From contig JAFZIO010000042.1 of the NCBI GenBank assembly GCA_017554335.1, positions 124,001-188,000 of the forward strand: a stretch of DNA of 64,000 nucleotides, in the 5' to 3' direction. Under the pieces are notes generated by a model. It saw only the letters and a program-made list of their open reading frames with translations. It had not been told where the DNA came from and did not search any database. Below are positions 27,811 through 36,606 of this stretch, piece after piece. Position 1 is the stretch's first letter; every line of letters begins with the position of its first letter. This stretch comes from Bacteroidales bacterium. Lineage in GTDB: Bacteria > Bacteroidota > Bacteroidia > Bacteroidales > UBA932. A program made the translations under genes and the position numbers.

Positions 27811-28112
27811 GGCGGGACGGTCTGCCGCGGCAGAAATGCTGAGGAAAGTCCGGACAGAACAGGGCGCCCTGCTGTGGAAAGCACAGGTGGGGGTAACCTT
27901 ACGCAAGCCGTAACAGAAAACAACCGCCCGAAAGGGTAAGGGTGAAAACGCGAGGCAAGAGCTCACGACGCAGCGCAGCGATGCGCAGCGGGTACGGCAC
28001 CAGGGTCTGCAAGACCAAGTATACCGGCAGTTGAGGGCGGCCCGCCTGATGCCGGGGGGTAGGTTGCGAAGATAAATGGCAGAATAAACAGAAACCGGCT
28101 TACGGTCCCGCC
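27811..28112 (+). ncRNA. rnpB: RNase P RNA (class A)
   Basis: This is the catalytic RNA that matures tRNA 5' ends. The 5' conserved region GAGGAAAGTCCGGAC lies near 27839-27853, and the 3' conserved region AGATAAATGGCAGAATAAAC, followed by ACCGGCTTA, lies near 28070-28102. The end helix pairs GGCGGGAC (27811-27818) with GTCCCGCC (28105-28112), and a T-run follows (28113-28117). At about 302 nt it is rather compact for a class A RNA. Ends are taken from the terminal helix. Protein frames that cross it are chance. Confidence 0.93.
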
Positions 28113-28120
28113 TTTTTATT
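28105..28120 (+). terminator. 3' end helix and T-run of rnpB
   Basis: GTCCCGCC, the 3' strand of the terminal RNase P helix, is followed directly by TTTTTATTTT, which likely ends transcription. Confidence 0.55.
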
Positions 28121-28146
28121 TTAGAACACGTAAACACAGAACTTAT

Positions 28147-29775
28147 ATGCCAGTCAAAAACGAATTTGATGTAATCATAATCGGTGGCGGTATCACGGGA
28201 GCGGGTACGGCGCGCGACTGCGCCATGCGCGGCCTCAAAGTCCTTCTCATAGAAAGGCAGGACATAGCCACCGGAGCCACCGGCCGCAACCACGGCCTGC
28301 TGCACTCCGGAGCCCGTTACGCCGTAAAAGACAGCGAATCTGCGGAAGAATGCATACGGGAGAACAAGATACTCCGCCGCATCGCCGCCAACTGCGTAGA
28401 AGATACCGGAGGCCTGTTCATCACCCTCCCGGAAGATGCCGACTCGGGCTTCGGCCTTGATTATCAGGCCACCTTCCTGGAGGCTTGCAACAAAGCGGGC
28501 ATCGAGGCTCGGGCCATCTCCCCCAGGGAGGCAATAGAGATGGAGCCCTCCGTCAATCCTACCCTCATAGGCGCCGTAGTGGTGCCCGACGGTTCTGTGG
28601 ACCCCTTCCGCCTCTGCAGCGCCAACGTCACCGACGCCGTGCTCCATGGAGCCAAAGTGCTGGCATATACTGAATTCCTCGATTTCATACGGGAAGGAGA
28701 CACCATCCTGGGCGTGAAGGTGCTGGACACCCGAAGCGGCGAGACCGCCGAGTACAGGGCCCCCGTCACCGTCAACGCCGCCGGAATCTGGGGACACGGG
28801 GTGGCCGAAAAGGCCGGCGTCCACATCGGCATGTACCCCGCCAAGGGAGCACTGCTGGTCTTCGGGCACCGCGTCAACAACGTGGTAATCAACCGCTGCC
28901 GCAAGTCGGCGGACGGCGACATCCTGGTACCGGGCGACTCCGTGACCGTCATCGGAACCACATCCACCAAGGTGCCGTTCGAGGAGTGCGACCACATGGA
29001 AGTAACGCCCGACGAGGTGCGCCTGCTGCTCCGTGAAGGCTGCGCCCTCTGCCCCGCCCTCGCCAGCACCCGCATCCTGCGTGCATACGCCGGCGTACGT
29101 CCGCTGGTGGCCGACGATAGCGATCCTACCGGCCGCAGCATCAGCCGCGGCATAGTCTGCCTGGACCATGAGACCCGCGACGGCGTCAAGGGATTCGTAA
29201 GCATCACCGGCGGCAAGCTGATGACCTACCGCCTGATGGCGGAGCTCGCCACCGACGCCGTGTGCCGCAAGCTCGGAGTCAGCAAGGGCTGCACCACTGC
29301 CGAGACTCCCCTGCCCGGGTCGATGAACGGCCGCATCGAGAGCGTGAGCAAGCGCTTCGAGGGCAAGCCCACCGCAGGCCAGAAAGGCGCCGCGGGACGT
29401 CAGGGAGACATGGTTTCCAAGATTACCTTCGAGACCGAAGCCGACAAGCAGCTGGTCTGCGAATGCGAGAACGTGACGCTGGCGGAGATCAAGTACGCCG
29501 TCCGCGAACTCGGCGTGCGCAACCTGGGAGACCTCAGGCGCCGCACCCGCGTGGGCATGGGCACCTGCCAGGGCACCCTCTGCATACGCAGGGCGGCAAA
29601 AGCACTGGCGGAGGCGCTCGGGCAGCCGGAGCTGGCAGACAAGCTGGCGGCCGATTATCTGGACGAGCGCTGGAAAGGCATGCGCGCCGTCGGCTGGGGC
29701 GACACCCTCCGCGAAATGGAGTTCATGCAGAGAGTTTACAAATACGAAAAACCGTATTCCTACGATGAAGTTTGA
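28147..29775 (+). CDS. glpA: Anaerobic glycerol-3-phosphate dehydrogenase subunit A
   Basis: A 542-residue FAD enzyme that oxidises sn-glycerol 3-phosphate to dihydroxyacetone phosphate and passes electrons through GlpC to quinone. The FAD motif is VIIIGGGITGAGTARDC, followed by the DAO fold and the GGKLMTYR segment. The C-terminal BFD-like [2Fe-2S]-type domain has cysteines in CECENVTLAE and GTCQGTLC. Length matches E. coli GlpA (542). It overlaps glpB by 11 bases and starts the glpABC operon just after rnpB. I see no clear own -7 box. Confidence 0.94.
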   Translation: MPVKNEFDVIIIGGGITGAGTARDCAMRGLKVLLIERQDIATGATGRNHGLLHSGARYAVKDSESAEECIRENKILRRIAANCVEDTGGLFITLPEDADSGFGLDYQATFLEACNKAGIEARAISPREAIEMEPSVNPTLIGAVVVPDGSVDPFRLCSANVTDAVLHGAKVLAYTEFLDFIREGDTILGVKVLDTRSGETAEYRAPVTVNAAGIWGHGVAEKAGVHIGMYPAKGALLVFGHRVNNVVINRCRKSADGDILVPGDSVTVIGTTSTKVPFEECDHMEVTPDEVRLLLREGCALCPALASTRILRAYAGVRPLVADDSDPTGRSISRGIVCLDHETRDGVKGFVSITGGKLMTYRLMAELATDAVCRKLGVSKGCTTAETPLPGSMNGRIESVSKRFEGKPTAGQKGAAGRQGDMVSKITFETEADKQLVCECENVTLAEIKYAVRELGVRNLGDLRRRTRVGMGTCQGTLCIRRAAKALAEALGQPELADKLAADYLDERWKGMRAVGWGDTLREMEFMQRVYKYEKPYSYDEV

Positions 29776-30340
29776 CGTTATTATAATAGGCGGCGGGCTT
29801 GCCGGAATGACAGCCGCCACCGCCCTTCAGGAGGCCGGCCTGCGCTGCGCCATAGTAGCCGAGGGTCTTTCTCTCCAAAATGCACCCAGGCGCGGATTCA
29901 GCGCCGCCGGAGGCACCCTGCTGGCCGGCGACCGGGTAGTTTCCGGACGTTTTGCCGGCGACCGCCTCGTTGCCGTTCGCACGGAGAAACTGGGAGACGT
30001 CGAGCTTGAGGCGGAGAACTTCGTGCTCGCCACCGGAAAGTATTTCTCCCGCGGCCTCGTAGCCGACATGGACAAGGTCTACGAGCCTCTGTTCGGGCTG
30101 GATGTGGAATACGATGAAGACCGTTCGAAATGGTTCGACCCGTCTTTCGCCGCACCCCAGAAGTTCCTGGAATTCGGTGTTAAATGTGAAGGCGGCAAGG
30201 CGGTGAAGGATGGCAAGGCGATTGCCAACCTCTACCCTGCCGGCGAAGTGCTGGCCGGTGTGACCAGCGCCCAGGGAGATGCCACTGAGGCTATAGTGAA
30301 GAGTGCTGTTGAGGCGGTTAATGCAATATGGAGGAAATAG
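29765..30340 (+). CDS. glpB: GlpB, internally shortened anaerobic G3P dehydrogenase subunit
   Basis: A 191-residue flavoprotein subunit. The N-terminus (FDVIIIGGGLAGMTAATALQ) matches the start of GlpB and residues from ~65 on (VRTEKLGDVELEAENFVLATG, APQKFLEFGV, NLYPAGEVLAGV) match its C-terminal half. E. coli GlpB has 419 residues, so roughly 200 central residues are missing. The frame is intact, with no stop or frameshift visible, and both overlaps with glpA and glpC are preserved, so it looks like a stable compact form rather than decay. What the loss does to flavin or partner binding is unknown. Confidence 0.8.
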   Translation: MKFDVIIIGGGLAGMTAATALQEAGLRCAIVAEGLSLQNAPRRGFSAAGGTLLAGDRVVSGRFAGDRLVAVRTEKLGDVELEAENFVLATGKYFSRGLVADMDKVYEPLFGLDVEYDEDRSKWFDPSFAAPQKFLEFGVKCEGGKAVKDGKAIANLYPAGEVLAGVTSAQGDATEAIVKSAVEAVNAIWRK

Positions 30341-30342
30341 TT

Positions 30343-31581
30343 ATGCAGGAGACCAATATAAGCGCCAAGAATTTCGAACAGTGCCAGAAGTGCTCGCTCT
30401 GCGAGACCGTGTGCCCTGTGATGGCCAACAATCCCAAGTATGCCGGTCCCAAGCGTTCCGGTCCCGACGGCGAGCGCTACCGCCTGAAGAACGGCATCTT
30501 CTTCGAGGATTCCCTGAAATACTGCCTCAACTGCAAACGTTGCGAGGTAGCCTGCCCGTCCGGCGTTCGTATCGCCGATCTGATACAGCAGGCACGCATC
30601 GACTACGGCCGCAAGGCTCCCAAGCTCCGCGACGTGATGCTGGCCAGCACGGACCAGGTGGGACCTCTGGCAAGCGCATTTGCGCCTCTGGCGAACTTCA
30701 GCCTCGGACTCTCCCCCGTCAAGGGACTTATGGACCTTACTATCGGCGTGGACAAGCACCGTACGCTTCCGAAGTACGCTTCCGAGACCTTCGTGCATTG
30801 GTTCAAGAAGAATGCGGCCGCGGCCCAGGAGGCTTTTGGCAAGCAGATCAGCTATTTCCACGGATGCTATGCCAACTACAACTATCCTCAGCTGGGCAAG
30901 GACTTCGTGGCGGTGATGAACGCCTTCGGAATCGGCGTACAGCTGATTGACGGCGAACGTTGCTGCGGCGTGGCCAAGATTGCCAACGGCATGATCGCCG
31001 CCGCGACCCGCGATGCGAAGATCAATATAGGGGCTTTCGGGAAGTCAGTGAAGGAGGGGCGTGACATAGTGACCGTCTCCACCACCTGCACCCTGACCCT
31101 CCTTGAGGAGTATCCGGAGCTGCTGAAGGTGGACAATTCTGCGGTTCGGGACCATATTTCGCTCGTTGAGCAATATTTGTATAAGGGCATTGCGTCCGGT
31201 GCGCTCAAGCCCGTATGGAAGGAAGGTTTCAAGGCCCGCGCCGCCTACCACTGTCCCTGCCATCAAGAGCGCCTGGGATGGGGTATCTTCACCACCGAAC
31301 TGCTGAAGATGATTCCGGGCATGGAGCTTATCGAGCTTGAAAGCAACTGCTGCGGTATCGCAGGCACCTACGGCTTCAAGAAGGAGAACTACAAAGTCTC
31401 CCAGGCCATAGGCAAGCCGTTGTTCGACAATATCTTAGCCGTAGCCCCGGACTACGTGGCCTGCGAGTGCGAAACCTGCAAGTGGCAGATAGAAATGAGC
31501 ACCGGCGTGCCCGTGAAAAACCCCGTCAGCATTCTCGCCGAGGCCCTCGACCTGGAAAAGACGGCGAAAGCAAATCGCTAG
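30343..31581 (+). CDS. glpC: Anaerobic glycerol-3-phosphate dehydrogenase subunit C
   Basis: A 412-residue Fe-S subunit that connects GlpAB to the membrane quinone pool. Two 4Fe-4S motifs are present, CQKCSLCETVCP and CLNCKRCEVACP, followed by two CCG domains (GERCCGVAKI and ESNCCGIAGT, with CECETCKWQ). A GGAGG sequence at 30330-30334 sits 8 bases before the ATG at 30343, so I prefer that start; an in-frame ATG at 30328 would overlap glpB. It ends the operon and is followed by a hairpin. Confidence 0.93.
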   Translation: MQETNISAKNFEQCQKCSLCETVCPVMANNPKYAGPKRSGPDGERYRLKNGIFFEDSLKYCLNCKRCEVACPSGVRIADLIQQARIDYGRKAPKLRDVMLASTDQVGPLASAFAPLANFSLGLSPVKGLMDLTIGVDKHRTLPKYASETFVHWFKKNAAAAQEAFGKQISYFHGCYANYNYPQLGKDFVAVMNAFGIGVQLIDGERCCGVAKIANGMIAAATRDAKINIGAFGKSVKEGRDIVTVSTTCTLTLLEEYPELLKVDNSAVRDHISLVEQYLYKGIASGALKPVWKEGFKARAAYHCPCHQERLGWGIFTTELLKMIPGMELIELESNCCGIAGTYGFKKENYKVSQAIGKPLFDNILAVAPDYVACECETCKWQIEMSTGVPVKNPVSILAEALDLEKTAKANR

Positions 31582-31595
31582 GCGGAGTGACTCTC

Positions 31596-31632
31596 TGGGC
31601 AAGGTCCAATTCCATGCCGGGGACCTTGCCCA
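31596..31632. terminator. Hairpin between glpC and the converging serine hydrolase gene
   Basis: TGGGCAAGGTCC and GGACCTTGCCCA form a perfect 12-bp stem with a 13-base loop. It lies between converging genes and is the third copy of the GGGCAAGGT class. An outer pair, CTAGGCGGAGT (31578-31588) and ACTCCGCTAG (31639-31648), includes both stop codons and could extend the structure. Confidence 0.7.
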
Positions 31633-31644
31633 AATTCTACTCCG

Positions 31645-32703
31645 CTAGAGCACTGGCAGGAGGTGGTCCCAGATGAGGTTCAGCTCCTGCTGCATGTTCT
31701 TGACGAAGGCGGTGGTGACAATGACGGCGTCCTTCTCCGGCAGGATGATGATGTACTGGCCGTTGGCACCGTCGGCGCGGAAGGCGTTGTGGCGGCAGCG
31801 CCACATCTGGTAGCCGTAGCCCTGCACCCAGTCGCTGTTTTCCGGCAGGAAGTACGGCAGGTCAGGATGAGCTGCCAGTATCTCCTTCATCTGCTCTTCA
31901 TTCAGGCCGGCGCCCACTGACGGCACCTGGTTGGCAGACATTTCACGCACCCACTCGGCGGGGATGACCTGCTTGCCGCAGAACTTTCCTCCGTTCAGGA
32001 TGCAGAGTCCCATGCGCGCCATGTCTTCCGTATGGATGTAAAGGCCCCAGCCGCCGGTGTTGATGCCGGCAGGGCTCTCGTCCCAGTGCGGCTTTTCTAT
32101 GCCCAGGGGCTGCCAGAGGCGTGAATCCAGATAATCGACCACCTTCTCTCCAGTAACCTTCTGCACTGCTGCGGAAAGCAGGTATGTGCCGAGGCTGTTG
32201 TAGCAGTAGCACTTTCCGGGTTCATATGCGATTGGCCACTCCATGAAGCACTTGATCCAGTCTCCGTCCGTATAGCGGACCGCTCCGGTAGGATCCTTTC
32301 CATGACCGCAGTTCATGGTCAGAAGGTGGCGTATAGTAATCTCTGAAAGCCGCTCCTGAGGCTCTTCGGGAACGCACTCGGGGAACAGGTCGACAATCTT
32401 GTCTTCCAGAGAAAGCAAACCCTCGGAAATTGCAAATCCTACAGCCGTAGAAGTAAAGGTCTTGGAGACGGAATGCATAACATGCGCCGTGTCCGGGGCA
32501 ATCTGCTTCTCCATAATCACTTTACCATGCTGGAGGACCATTACGCTGTGAAGGTCTTCAGCGCTGTCCGCTACGGCCTTGAGATACTGTTCCAGGGTCT
32601 CGGCCATAAGCGGGTCGGCCTTTGCGCGGGGCAGAGGTTTGGACGGAATACAGCAACAGCCGGCCACTATGGCCAGCGTTGCAATTATTGCGGGGATACG
32701 CAT
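31645..32703 (-). CDS. Beta-lactamase-family serine hydrolase lipoprotein
   Basis: A 352-residue exported protein (signal IIATLAIVAGCCC, lipobox cysteine) of the class C beta-lactamase/penicillin-binding fold. The SXXK nucleophile is in HSVSKTF, the YXN-like site is in CYCYNSLG and the third box is DGANGQY. Such proteins act as esterases, D-aminopeptidases or peptidoglycan hydrolases; most are not true resistance enzymes, and there is no sign that this one is. It is the last gene of the purine salvage operon, 6 bases after the phosphorylase, but a functional tie to purines is not obvious. Confidence 0.85.
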   Translation of the reverse strand: MRIPAIIATLAIVAGCCCIPSKPLPRAKADPLMAETLEQYLKAVADSAEDLHSVMVLQHGKVIMEKQIAPDTAHVMHSVSKTFTSTAVGFAISEGLLSLEDKIVDLFPECVPEEPQERLSEITIRHLLTMNCGHGKDPTGAVRYTDGDWIKCFMEWPIAYEPGKCYCYNSLGTYLLSAAVQKVTGEKVVDYLDSRLWQPLGIEKPHWDESPAGINTGGWGLYIHTEDMARMGLCILNGGKFCGKQVIPAEWVREMSANQVPSVGAGLNEEQMKEILAAHPDLPYFLPENSDWVQGYGYQMWRCRHNAFRADGANGQYIIILPEKDAVIVTTAFVKNMQQELNLIWDHLLPVL

Positions 32704-32709
32704 ATGGAC

Positions 32710-33537
32710 TTACAGTTCCTCGATCATGCGGCGGAAGAGCTCGGACATGAGGTCGGCTGCTATGCCGGCCTGCTTGACCACGTCGTCACCGTCGTTGAAG
32801 TTGCGGGGAATGTTACGGCTGTTTGCCTCGTTGGTCACGACGGACATGCCGAAGACGCGCAGGCCGCAGTGGCGTGCCACAATGACTTCCGGGATGGTGG
32901 ACATACCCACGAGGTCGGCGCCGACTTCACGGAAGAAGCGGATTTCTGCCGGAGTCTCATAGGTCGGGCCCGTGCTGCCGAAATAAACGCCCCTGTGGAT
33001 GTTGAGACCCATCTGGATGCCGAGGCGCTCGGCCAGTTTCTGCAGGTCCATATCGTAGGCGCAGGTCATATCCGGGAAACGGGGGCCGAACTCCTCGAGG
33101 TTGGGGCCGATGAGCGGGTTGGGCATCATGTTGATGTGGTCCTTGATGATGACCAGGTCGCCCACATGATACTCGATATTGGTAGCGCCGGCGGCGTTGG
33201 AGGCAAAGAAGTACTCGATTCCGAGCAGCTTCATGACCCTCACGCCGAGGGTGACCAGCTCCATGGGATAACCCTCATAGTAGTGAAGGCGGCCCTGCAT
33301 GGCTATTACTTTCTTGCCGCCCAGGTCGCCGTAGATGAAATTGCCCTTGTGACCGATGGCGGTGGACATGGGGAACTCGGGAACGTCCCTGTAGGGTATT
33401 ACGATGGGGTTTTCAATCTGCTCGGCGAGCTTGCCGAGTCCGCTTCCGAGAACGATGCCGATCTTGGGGGGCACCTTGCCTATACAAGATTTAACGTATC
33501 TCGCAGCGTGCTGGATTTTTTCTTCTCTTTCGTTCAT
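32710..33537 (-). CDS. Purine nucleoside phosphorylase
   Basis: A 275-residue trimeric-type PNP that splits inosine and guanosine with phosphate into base and ribose 1-phosphate. Signature segments are VLGSGLG, GHKGNF, the QGRLHYYEGYP motif, ASNAAGATN, the GSTGPTYETPAEIR substrate loop and VVTNEAN. Length is normal. It follows the adenosine/MTA deaminase-like gene by 4 bases, so deaminated purine nucleosides would be its direct substrates. Confidence 0.95.
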   Translation of the reverse strand: MNEREEKIQHAARYVKSCIGKVPPKIGIVLGSGLGKLAEQIENPIVIPYRDVPEFPMSTAIGHKGNFIYGDLGGKKVIAMQGRLHYYEGYPMELVTLGVRVMKLLGIEYFFASNAAGATNIEYHVGDLVIIKDHINMMPNPLIGPNLEEFGPRFPDMTCAYDMDLQKLAERLGIQMGLNIHRGVYFGSTGPTYETPAEIRFFREVGADLVGMSTIPEVIVARHCGLRVFGMSVVTNEANSRNIPRNFNDGDDVVKQAGIAADLMSELFRRMIEEL

Positions 33538-33541
33538 AGTG

Positions 33542-34813
33542 TTATAACATTCTGGTTATTTGTTTCCTTGCTTGTTCGAGTATTTCTTTCTCGCCCTCGA
33601 TTTCCCTGTGACGCATCACGAACCTGCCGCCGCAGATGACGGAATCTATGCAGTCGGAGTGCGCCGAATAGATGAAATTGGCGAGGAAGGGTGCCGGGGA
33701 CAGGAAAAAGCTGTTGTCCGTGTCCACGATGTTTATGTCTGCAAGTGCCCCTTCTTCCAGCTTGCCGGCGTTGAGTTTCAGCGCCCTGGCTCCGTTGACC
33801 GTGGCCATAGCCAGCAGTTCCTCCAGCGGCAGCGCCTTGGGATCCTCCCTCCACGCCTTCTGGAAGAGGGCGGAGGTCTTCATGGCCTCAAGTATGTCCA
33901 GGTTGTTGGAGGAAGCACAGCCGTCCGTGCCTATGCAGAGGTTGATTCCGGCGTCCCGCATCTCGTTGTAGAGGAACTTGTAGCCGGAGGACAGCTTGGC
34001 GTTGGAGTTTATGTTGTGGATGCAATGGACGCCCCTGGCCGCCAGCAGTTCTATGTCGTGCTCCGTCAGCCAGAGGGTGTGTGCCGCCAGCAGGTTGGGC
34101 CCGAGGACGCCAAGCTCGTCGAGGTACTCCACCGGCGTCAGCCCGCCGTGGGCAGCCTTGCAGTCCTCCACCTCCTTGCGGGTCTCGCAGAGATGGATGT
34201 GGAGGTTGAGCCCACGCTCGCGGGCGAATTCGGAGACCCACCGTATCATGGGCTCGCTGACCGAATAGATGGCGTGGAAGGCCACCTGGTAGATGTTCCC
34301 GCTTTCGCGGACGCCGGCGGCTTTCTCCTCGTACCAGCGGGTGCACTGCTCCTTCTCCCTCTCCGTCTCCTCCGGGTCGTTGCGGTCTATGACGTCGTAG
34401 CCCAGGGCGTGCCGCACGCCCATTTCTGAAGCGGCACGATGGGTGTCCGGGAAGAACCAGTACTGGTCGTTGAAAGTGGTGGTGCCGGTACGTATCATTT
34501 CCATGCATGCCACCTTGGTGCTCCAGTATACGAAGTCGGCGTCGAACTTGTCTTCGATGGCCCAGATGCTCCGTATCCAGTCCTGGAAAACCATATCCTC
34601 GCCGACGCCCCTCATGAGGGCCATGCCGGCGTGGGTATGCATGTTGACGAAACCGGGAACGGCGACCTTGCCGCTGCATTCCATTATTTCTATGTCACCG
34701 GCAAGTTCCCAGGACAGACTGCTGCCGGCAGGCGCTATCTTCGAAATAACGCCGTTCTCTATCAGGACATCCCTGGCAGAGCCTTCAATCCCGATATTCC
34801 TGAGGAGAATCAC
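33542..34813 (-). CDS. Amidohydrolase: MTA/SAH/adenosine deaminase-like
   Basis: A 423-residue metal-dependent amidohydrolase. The metal-binding motif is NMHTHAGMALMRG, with later ligands in HIHLCET and LAAHTLWL and the catalytic Asp in GTDGCASSNN. This pattern is typical of 5'-methylthioadenosine/S-adenosylhomocysteine deaminases (MtaD) and related adenosine deaminases. It would form inosine-type nucleosides for the phosphorylase downstream. The operon order is PUR protein, this gene, PNP, serine hydrolase, with 3-6 base gaps. The precise nucleoside substrate is not certain. Confidence 0.88.
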   Translation of the reverse strand: MILLRNIGIEGSARDVLIENGVISKIAPAGSSLSWELAGDIEIMECSGKVAVPGFVNMHTHAGMALMRGVGEDMVFQDWIRSIWAIEDKFDADFVYWSTKVACMEMIRTGTTTFNDQYWFFPDTHRAASEMGVRHALGYDVIDRNDPEETEREKEQCTRWYEEKAAGVRESGNIYQVAFHAIYSVSEPMIRWVSEFARERGLNLHIHLCETRKEVEDCKAAHGGLTPVEYLDELGVLGPNLLAAHTLWLTEHDIELLAARGVHCIHNINSNAKLSSGYKFLYNEMRDAGINLCIGTDGCASSNNLDILEAMKTSALFQKAWREDPKALPLEELLAMATVNGARALKLNAGKLEEGALADINIVDTDNSFFLSPAPFLANFIYSAHSDCIDSVICGGRFVMRHREIEGEKEILEQARKQITRML

Positions 34814-34816
34814 CGG

Positions 34817-35158
34817 CTACAGGTCTTCGAATTCGACGGACCTGTCTTCCGGTGCACGCTGGGGGATTACACCGCCGAAGCAGGTGTTGGTGATATATGA
34901 GATAACCTCGTCGAGTCCTTCCTTGAACTTCTCGAAGTCTTCCTTGTAAAGGAAAATCTTGTGTTTGTCGTAGGCGTATGAGCCGTCCGGGTTGTTTCTG
35001 CGCTTGCTCTCCGTGATGGTGAGGAAGAAGTCGTTGTTGCCCTTCGTCGATTTCACGTCAAAGAAATAGGTCCTCTTTCCTGCACGGACGGGCTTGGAGT
35101 ACACATCCTCGGAATTGCGGTCCTGAAATCCTGCGCCATCGTAATCTTCTCTGTACAT
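34817..35158 (-). CDS. PUR-domain (DUF3276) DNA/RNA-binding protein
   Basis: A 113-residue basic and acidic small protein with the PUR-alpha-like beta-beta-alpha fold: KPVRAGKRTYFFDVKSTKGN, then FFLTITESKRR, then HKIFLYKEDFEKF. Bacteroidetes and Borrelia homologues bind single-stranded nucleic acid. It is the first gene of the purine operon, with its own -7 box at 35184, and might act as a general regulator. It lies divergent from nusB. Confidence 0.85.
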   Translation of the reverse strand: MYREDYDGAGFQDRNSEDVYSKPVRAGKRTYFFDVKSTKGNNDFFLTITESKRRNNPDGSYAYDKHKIFLYKEDFEKFKEGLDEVISYITNTCFGGVIPQRAPEDRSVEFEDL

Positions 35159-35183
35159 AATAAATAATTTGTGTTGATTTATG

Positions 35184-35191
35184 CAAAAATA
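35184..35191 (-). promoter_or_regulatory. -7 promoter box of the PUR/purine operon
   Basis: The minus strand reads TATTTTTG, a full match to TAnnTTTG, 25 bases before the PUR gene ATG. Confidence 0.6.
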
Positions 35192-35214
35192 TAACTTTTT
35201 CTCAGATTACATAT

Positions 35215-35222
35215 TATCTTTG
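35215..35222 (+). promoter_or_regulatory. -7 promoter box of the nusB operon
   Basis: TATCTTTG, a full match to TAnnTTTG, 22 bases before the nusB ATG and divergent from the PUR promoter. Confidence 0.6.
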
Positions 35223-35244
35223 CAGGAAAATTTGTTTGAAATCT

Positions 35245-36162
35245 ATGCTGAACAGAAGAATCCTCAGGATAAAGGCTTTTAAGGTTATTTATTCACGTGT
35301 GGAAAATCCTGCGATGACGCTCAAGGATGCCGAAAACGAGCTTGAGCGCTCCTGTGAAGCTACGAGGGACCTCTACTTGTTCCTTCTGGCTGTAGCCGGC
35401 CCCCTTACCGGGGAGGCCCGCTCCCGTATTGAGGCTGCCCGCTCCAAGTTCAACCCTTCTCCGGATGAACTGAACCCCAACATGAAATTCGTGGAAAACG
35501 GAATCGCCCCCCTGCTTGAGGAAGATCCCGATTTCTCCAAGATAGTCAAGAAGAAAAAGCTCTCCTGGGAGAACGACGACATGTTCCTGCGCCACCTTTA
35601 CGAGTCGGTGCGCGAGCGCGACTGGTTCAAGGCCTACATGGCCGCCCCGGGACGTTCGCTCCAGGAAGACGCCGCCCTCTTCTCACGCATCTACGAGGAA
35701 GAGTTCCCTGACAACAAGGAACTAGAGGATATACTGGAAGACCTCTCCATCTACTGGAACGACGAGCTGGAGTACGCCCTCAGCTGGTGCTGCCGCAGCA
35801 TGGACGCCTTCGGCCGCGGCCGCCGCTGGTGCCTGCCCGAGCTGTACATGAGCGACATGCCCGGTTCCGCCGGCAAGGAGAGCGACAAGGCCTTCGTGTA
35901 CGACCTCGTGCGCGCCGCATTCCGCAACTTCGACAAGTATTATCAGATGGTGGCGGAGGTGACGCCCAAATGGGACACCAACCGCATCTGCGCCACGGAC
36001 CTGGCACTCATCATCTGCGGCCTTGCGGAGGCCGACACCTTCAGCAACATAGACTACAGGACCACCATCAACGAATTCGTGGAAATCTCCAAGTTCTACA
36101 GCACCCCGGAAAGCAGGGGCTTCGTGAACGGAGTACTCGATAAACTGATAAACAAAAACTAA
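35245..36162 (+). CDS. nusB: Transcription antitermination factor NusB (long Bacteroidetes form)
   Basis: A 305-residue protein. The C-terminal ~130 residues are the NusB fold, with DKAFVYDLVRAAFRN, CATDLALIICGLAE and the closing TTINEFVEISKFY and GFVNGVLDKL motif. The N-terminal half has a short NusB-like arginine-rich start (MLNRRILRIKAFKVIYS) and a long inserted helical region, as is usual in Bacteroidetes. I chose the ATG at 35245 over a TTG three codons upstream. It would bind boxA RNA with NusE and promote rRNA antitermination. It leads a six-gene operon. Confidence 0.92.
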   Translation: MLNRRILRIKAFKVIYSRVENPAMTLKDAENELERSCEATRDLYLFLLAVAGPLTGEARSRIEAARSKFNPSPDELNPNMKFVENGIAPLLEEDPDFSKIVKKKKLSWENDDMFLRHLYESVRERDWFKAYMAAPGRSLQEDAALFSRIYEEEFPDNKELEDILEDLSIYWNDELEYALSWCCRSMDAFGRGRRWCLPELYMSDMPGSAGKESDKAFVYDLVRAAFRNFDKYYQMVAEVTPKWDTNRICATDLALIICGLAEADTFSNIDYRTTINEFVEISKFYSTPESRGFVNGVLDKLINKN

Positions 36163-36168
36163 CGCTTT

Positions 36169-36603
36169 ATGAATATCATTACTATTTTGCTTCAGGCTGC
36201 GGCCGGAGCTGCCGGCCAGGCTGGCGGAGGAATGTCAATGTGGATTATGCTTATTCTCATCTTCGCGGTGATGTGGCTCTTTATGATCCGTCCCCAGCGC
36301 AAGCAGCAGAAAGAGATGGAGCAGTTCCGCAACAGCCTCAAGAAGGGTGACAAGGTCATCACTGCAGGTGGCATCTACGGCACCATCGCCGAGGTCAAGG
36401 ACGGCGAGCGCTACGTGCTCCTCAGGATAGACAACGACGTGAAGATCAAGGTCGACAAGGGTTCCCTCCAGAAGGATCCCAACGCCGCTCCCGCCCCTGA
36501 GGCAAAGGAGAAGAAGGCCGACGAGCCCAAGAAGGCCGAGGAACCTAAGGAAGAGCACAAGCCTTCCAAGGACGCCAAGGAGCCCAAGGCAGAAAAGTAC
36601 TAG
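36169..36603 (+). CDS. yajC: Preprotein translocase accessory subunit YajC
   Basis: A 144-residue protein with one transmembrane helix (residues ~23-42, WIMLILIFAVMWLFMIRPQ) followed by the YajC domain (KKGDKVITAGGIYGTIAEV). The last ~40 residues are a Lys/Glu/Pro-rich, probably disordered tail (EKKADEPKKAEEPKEEHK). YajC binds SecDF and aids Sec-dependent export. It lies 6 bases after nusB. Confidence 0.94.
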   Translation: MNIITILLQAAAGAAGQAGGGMSMWIMLILIFAVMWLFMIRPQRKQQKEMEQFRNSLKKGDKVITAGGIYGTIAEVKDGERYVLLRIDNDVKIKVDKGSLQKDPNAAPAPEAKEKKADEPKKAEEPKEEHKPSKDAKEPKAEKY

Positions 36604-36606
36604 CCA

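Noticed and set aside
27811-28112. Possible CRISPR or transposon remnant from the repeat-rich GC stretch
   Set aside because: The conserved RNase P RNA blocks and terminal helix explain the structure fully.
27766-29820. A 684-codon minus-strand frame across rnpB and glpA
   Set aside because: It overlaps a structural RNA and a conserved enzyme gene; no recognisable domains.
30328-30342. Earlier glpC start overlapping glpB
   Set aside because: Possible, but GGAGG at 30330 is correctly spaced for the ATG at 30343, so the later start is preferred.
31645-32703. Possible beta-lactamase resistance gene
   Set aside because: The broad class C-like serine hydrolase family, lipoprotein signal and salvage-operon context do not support antibiotic resistance.
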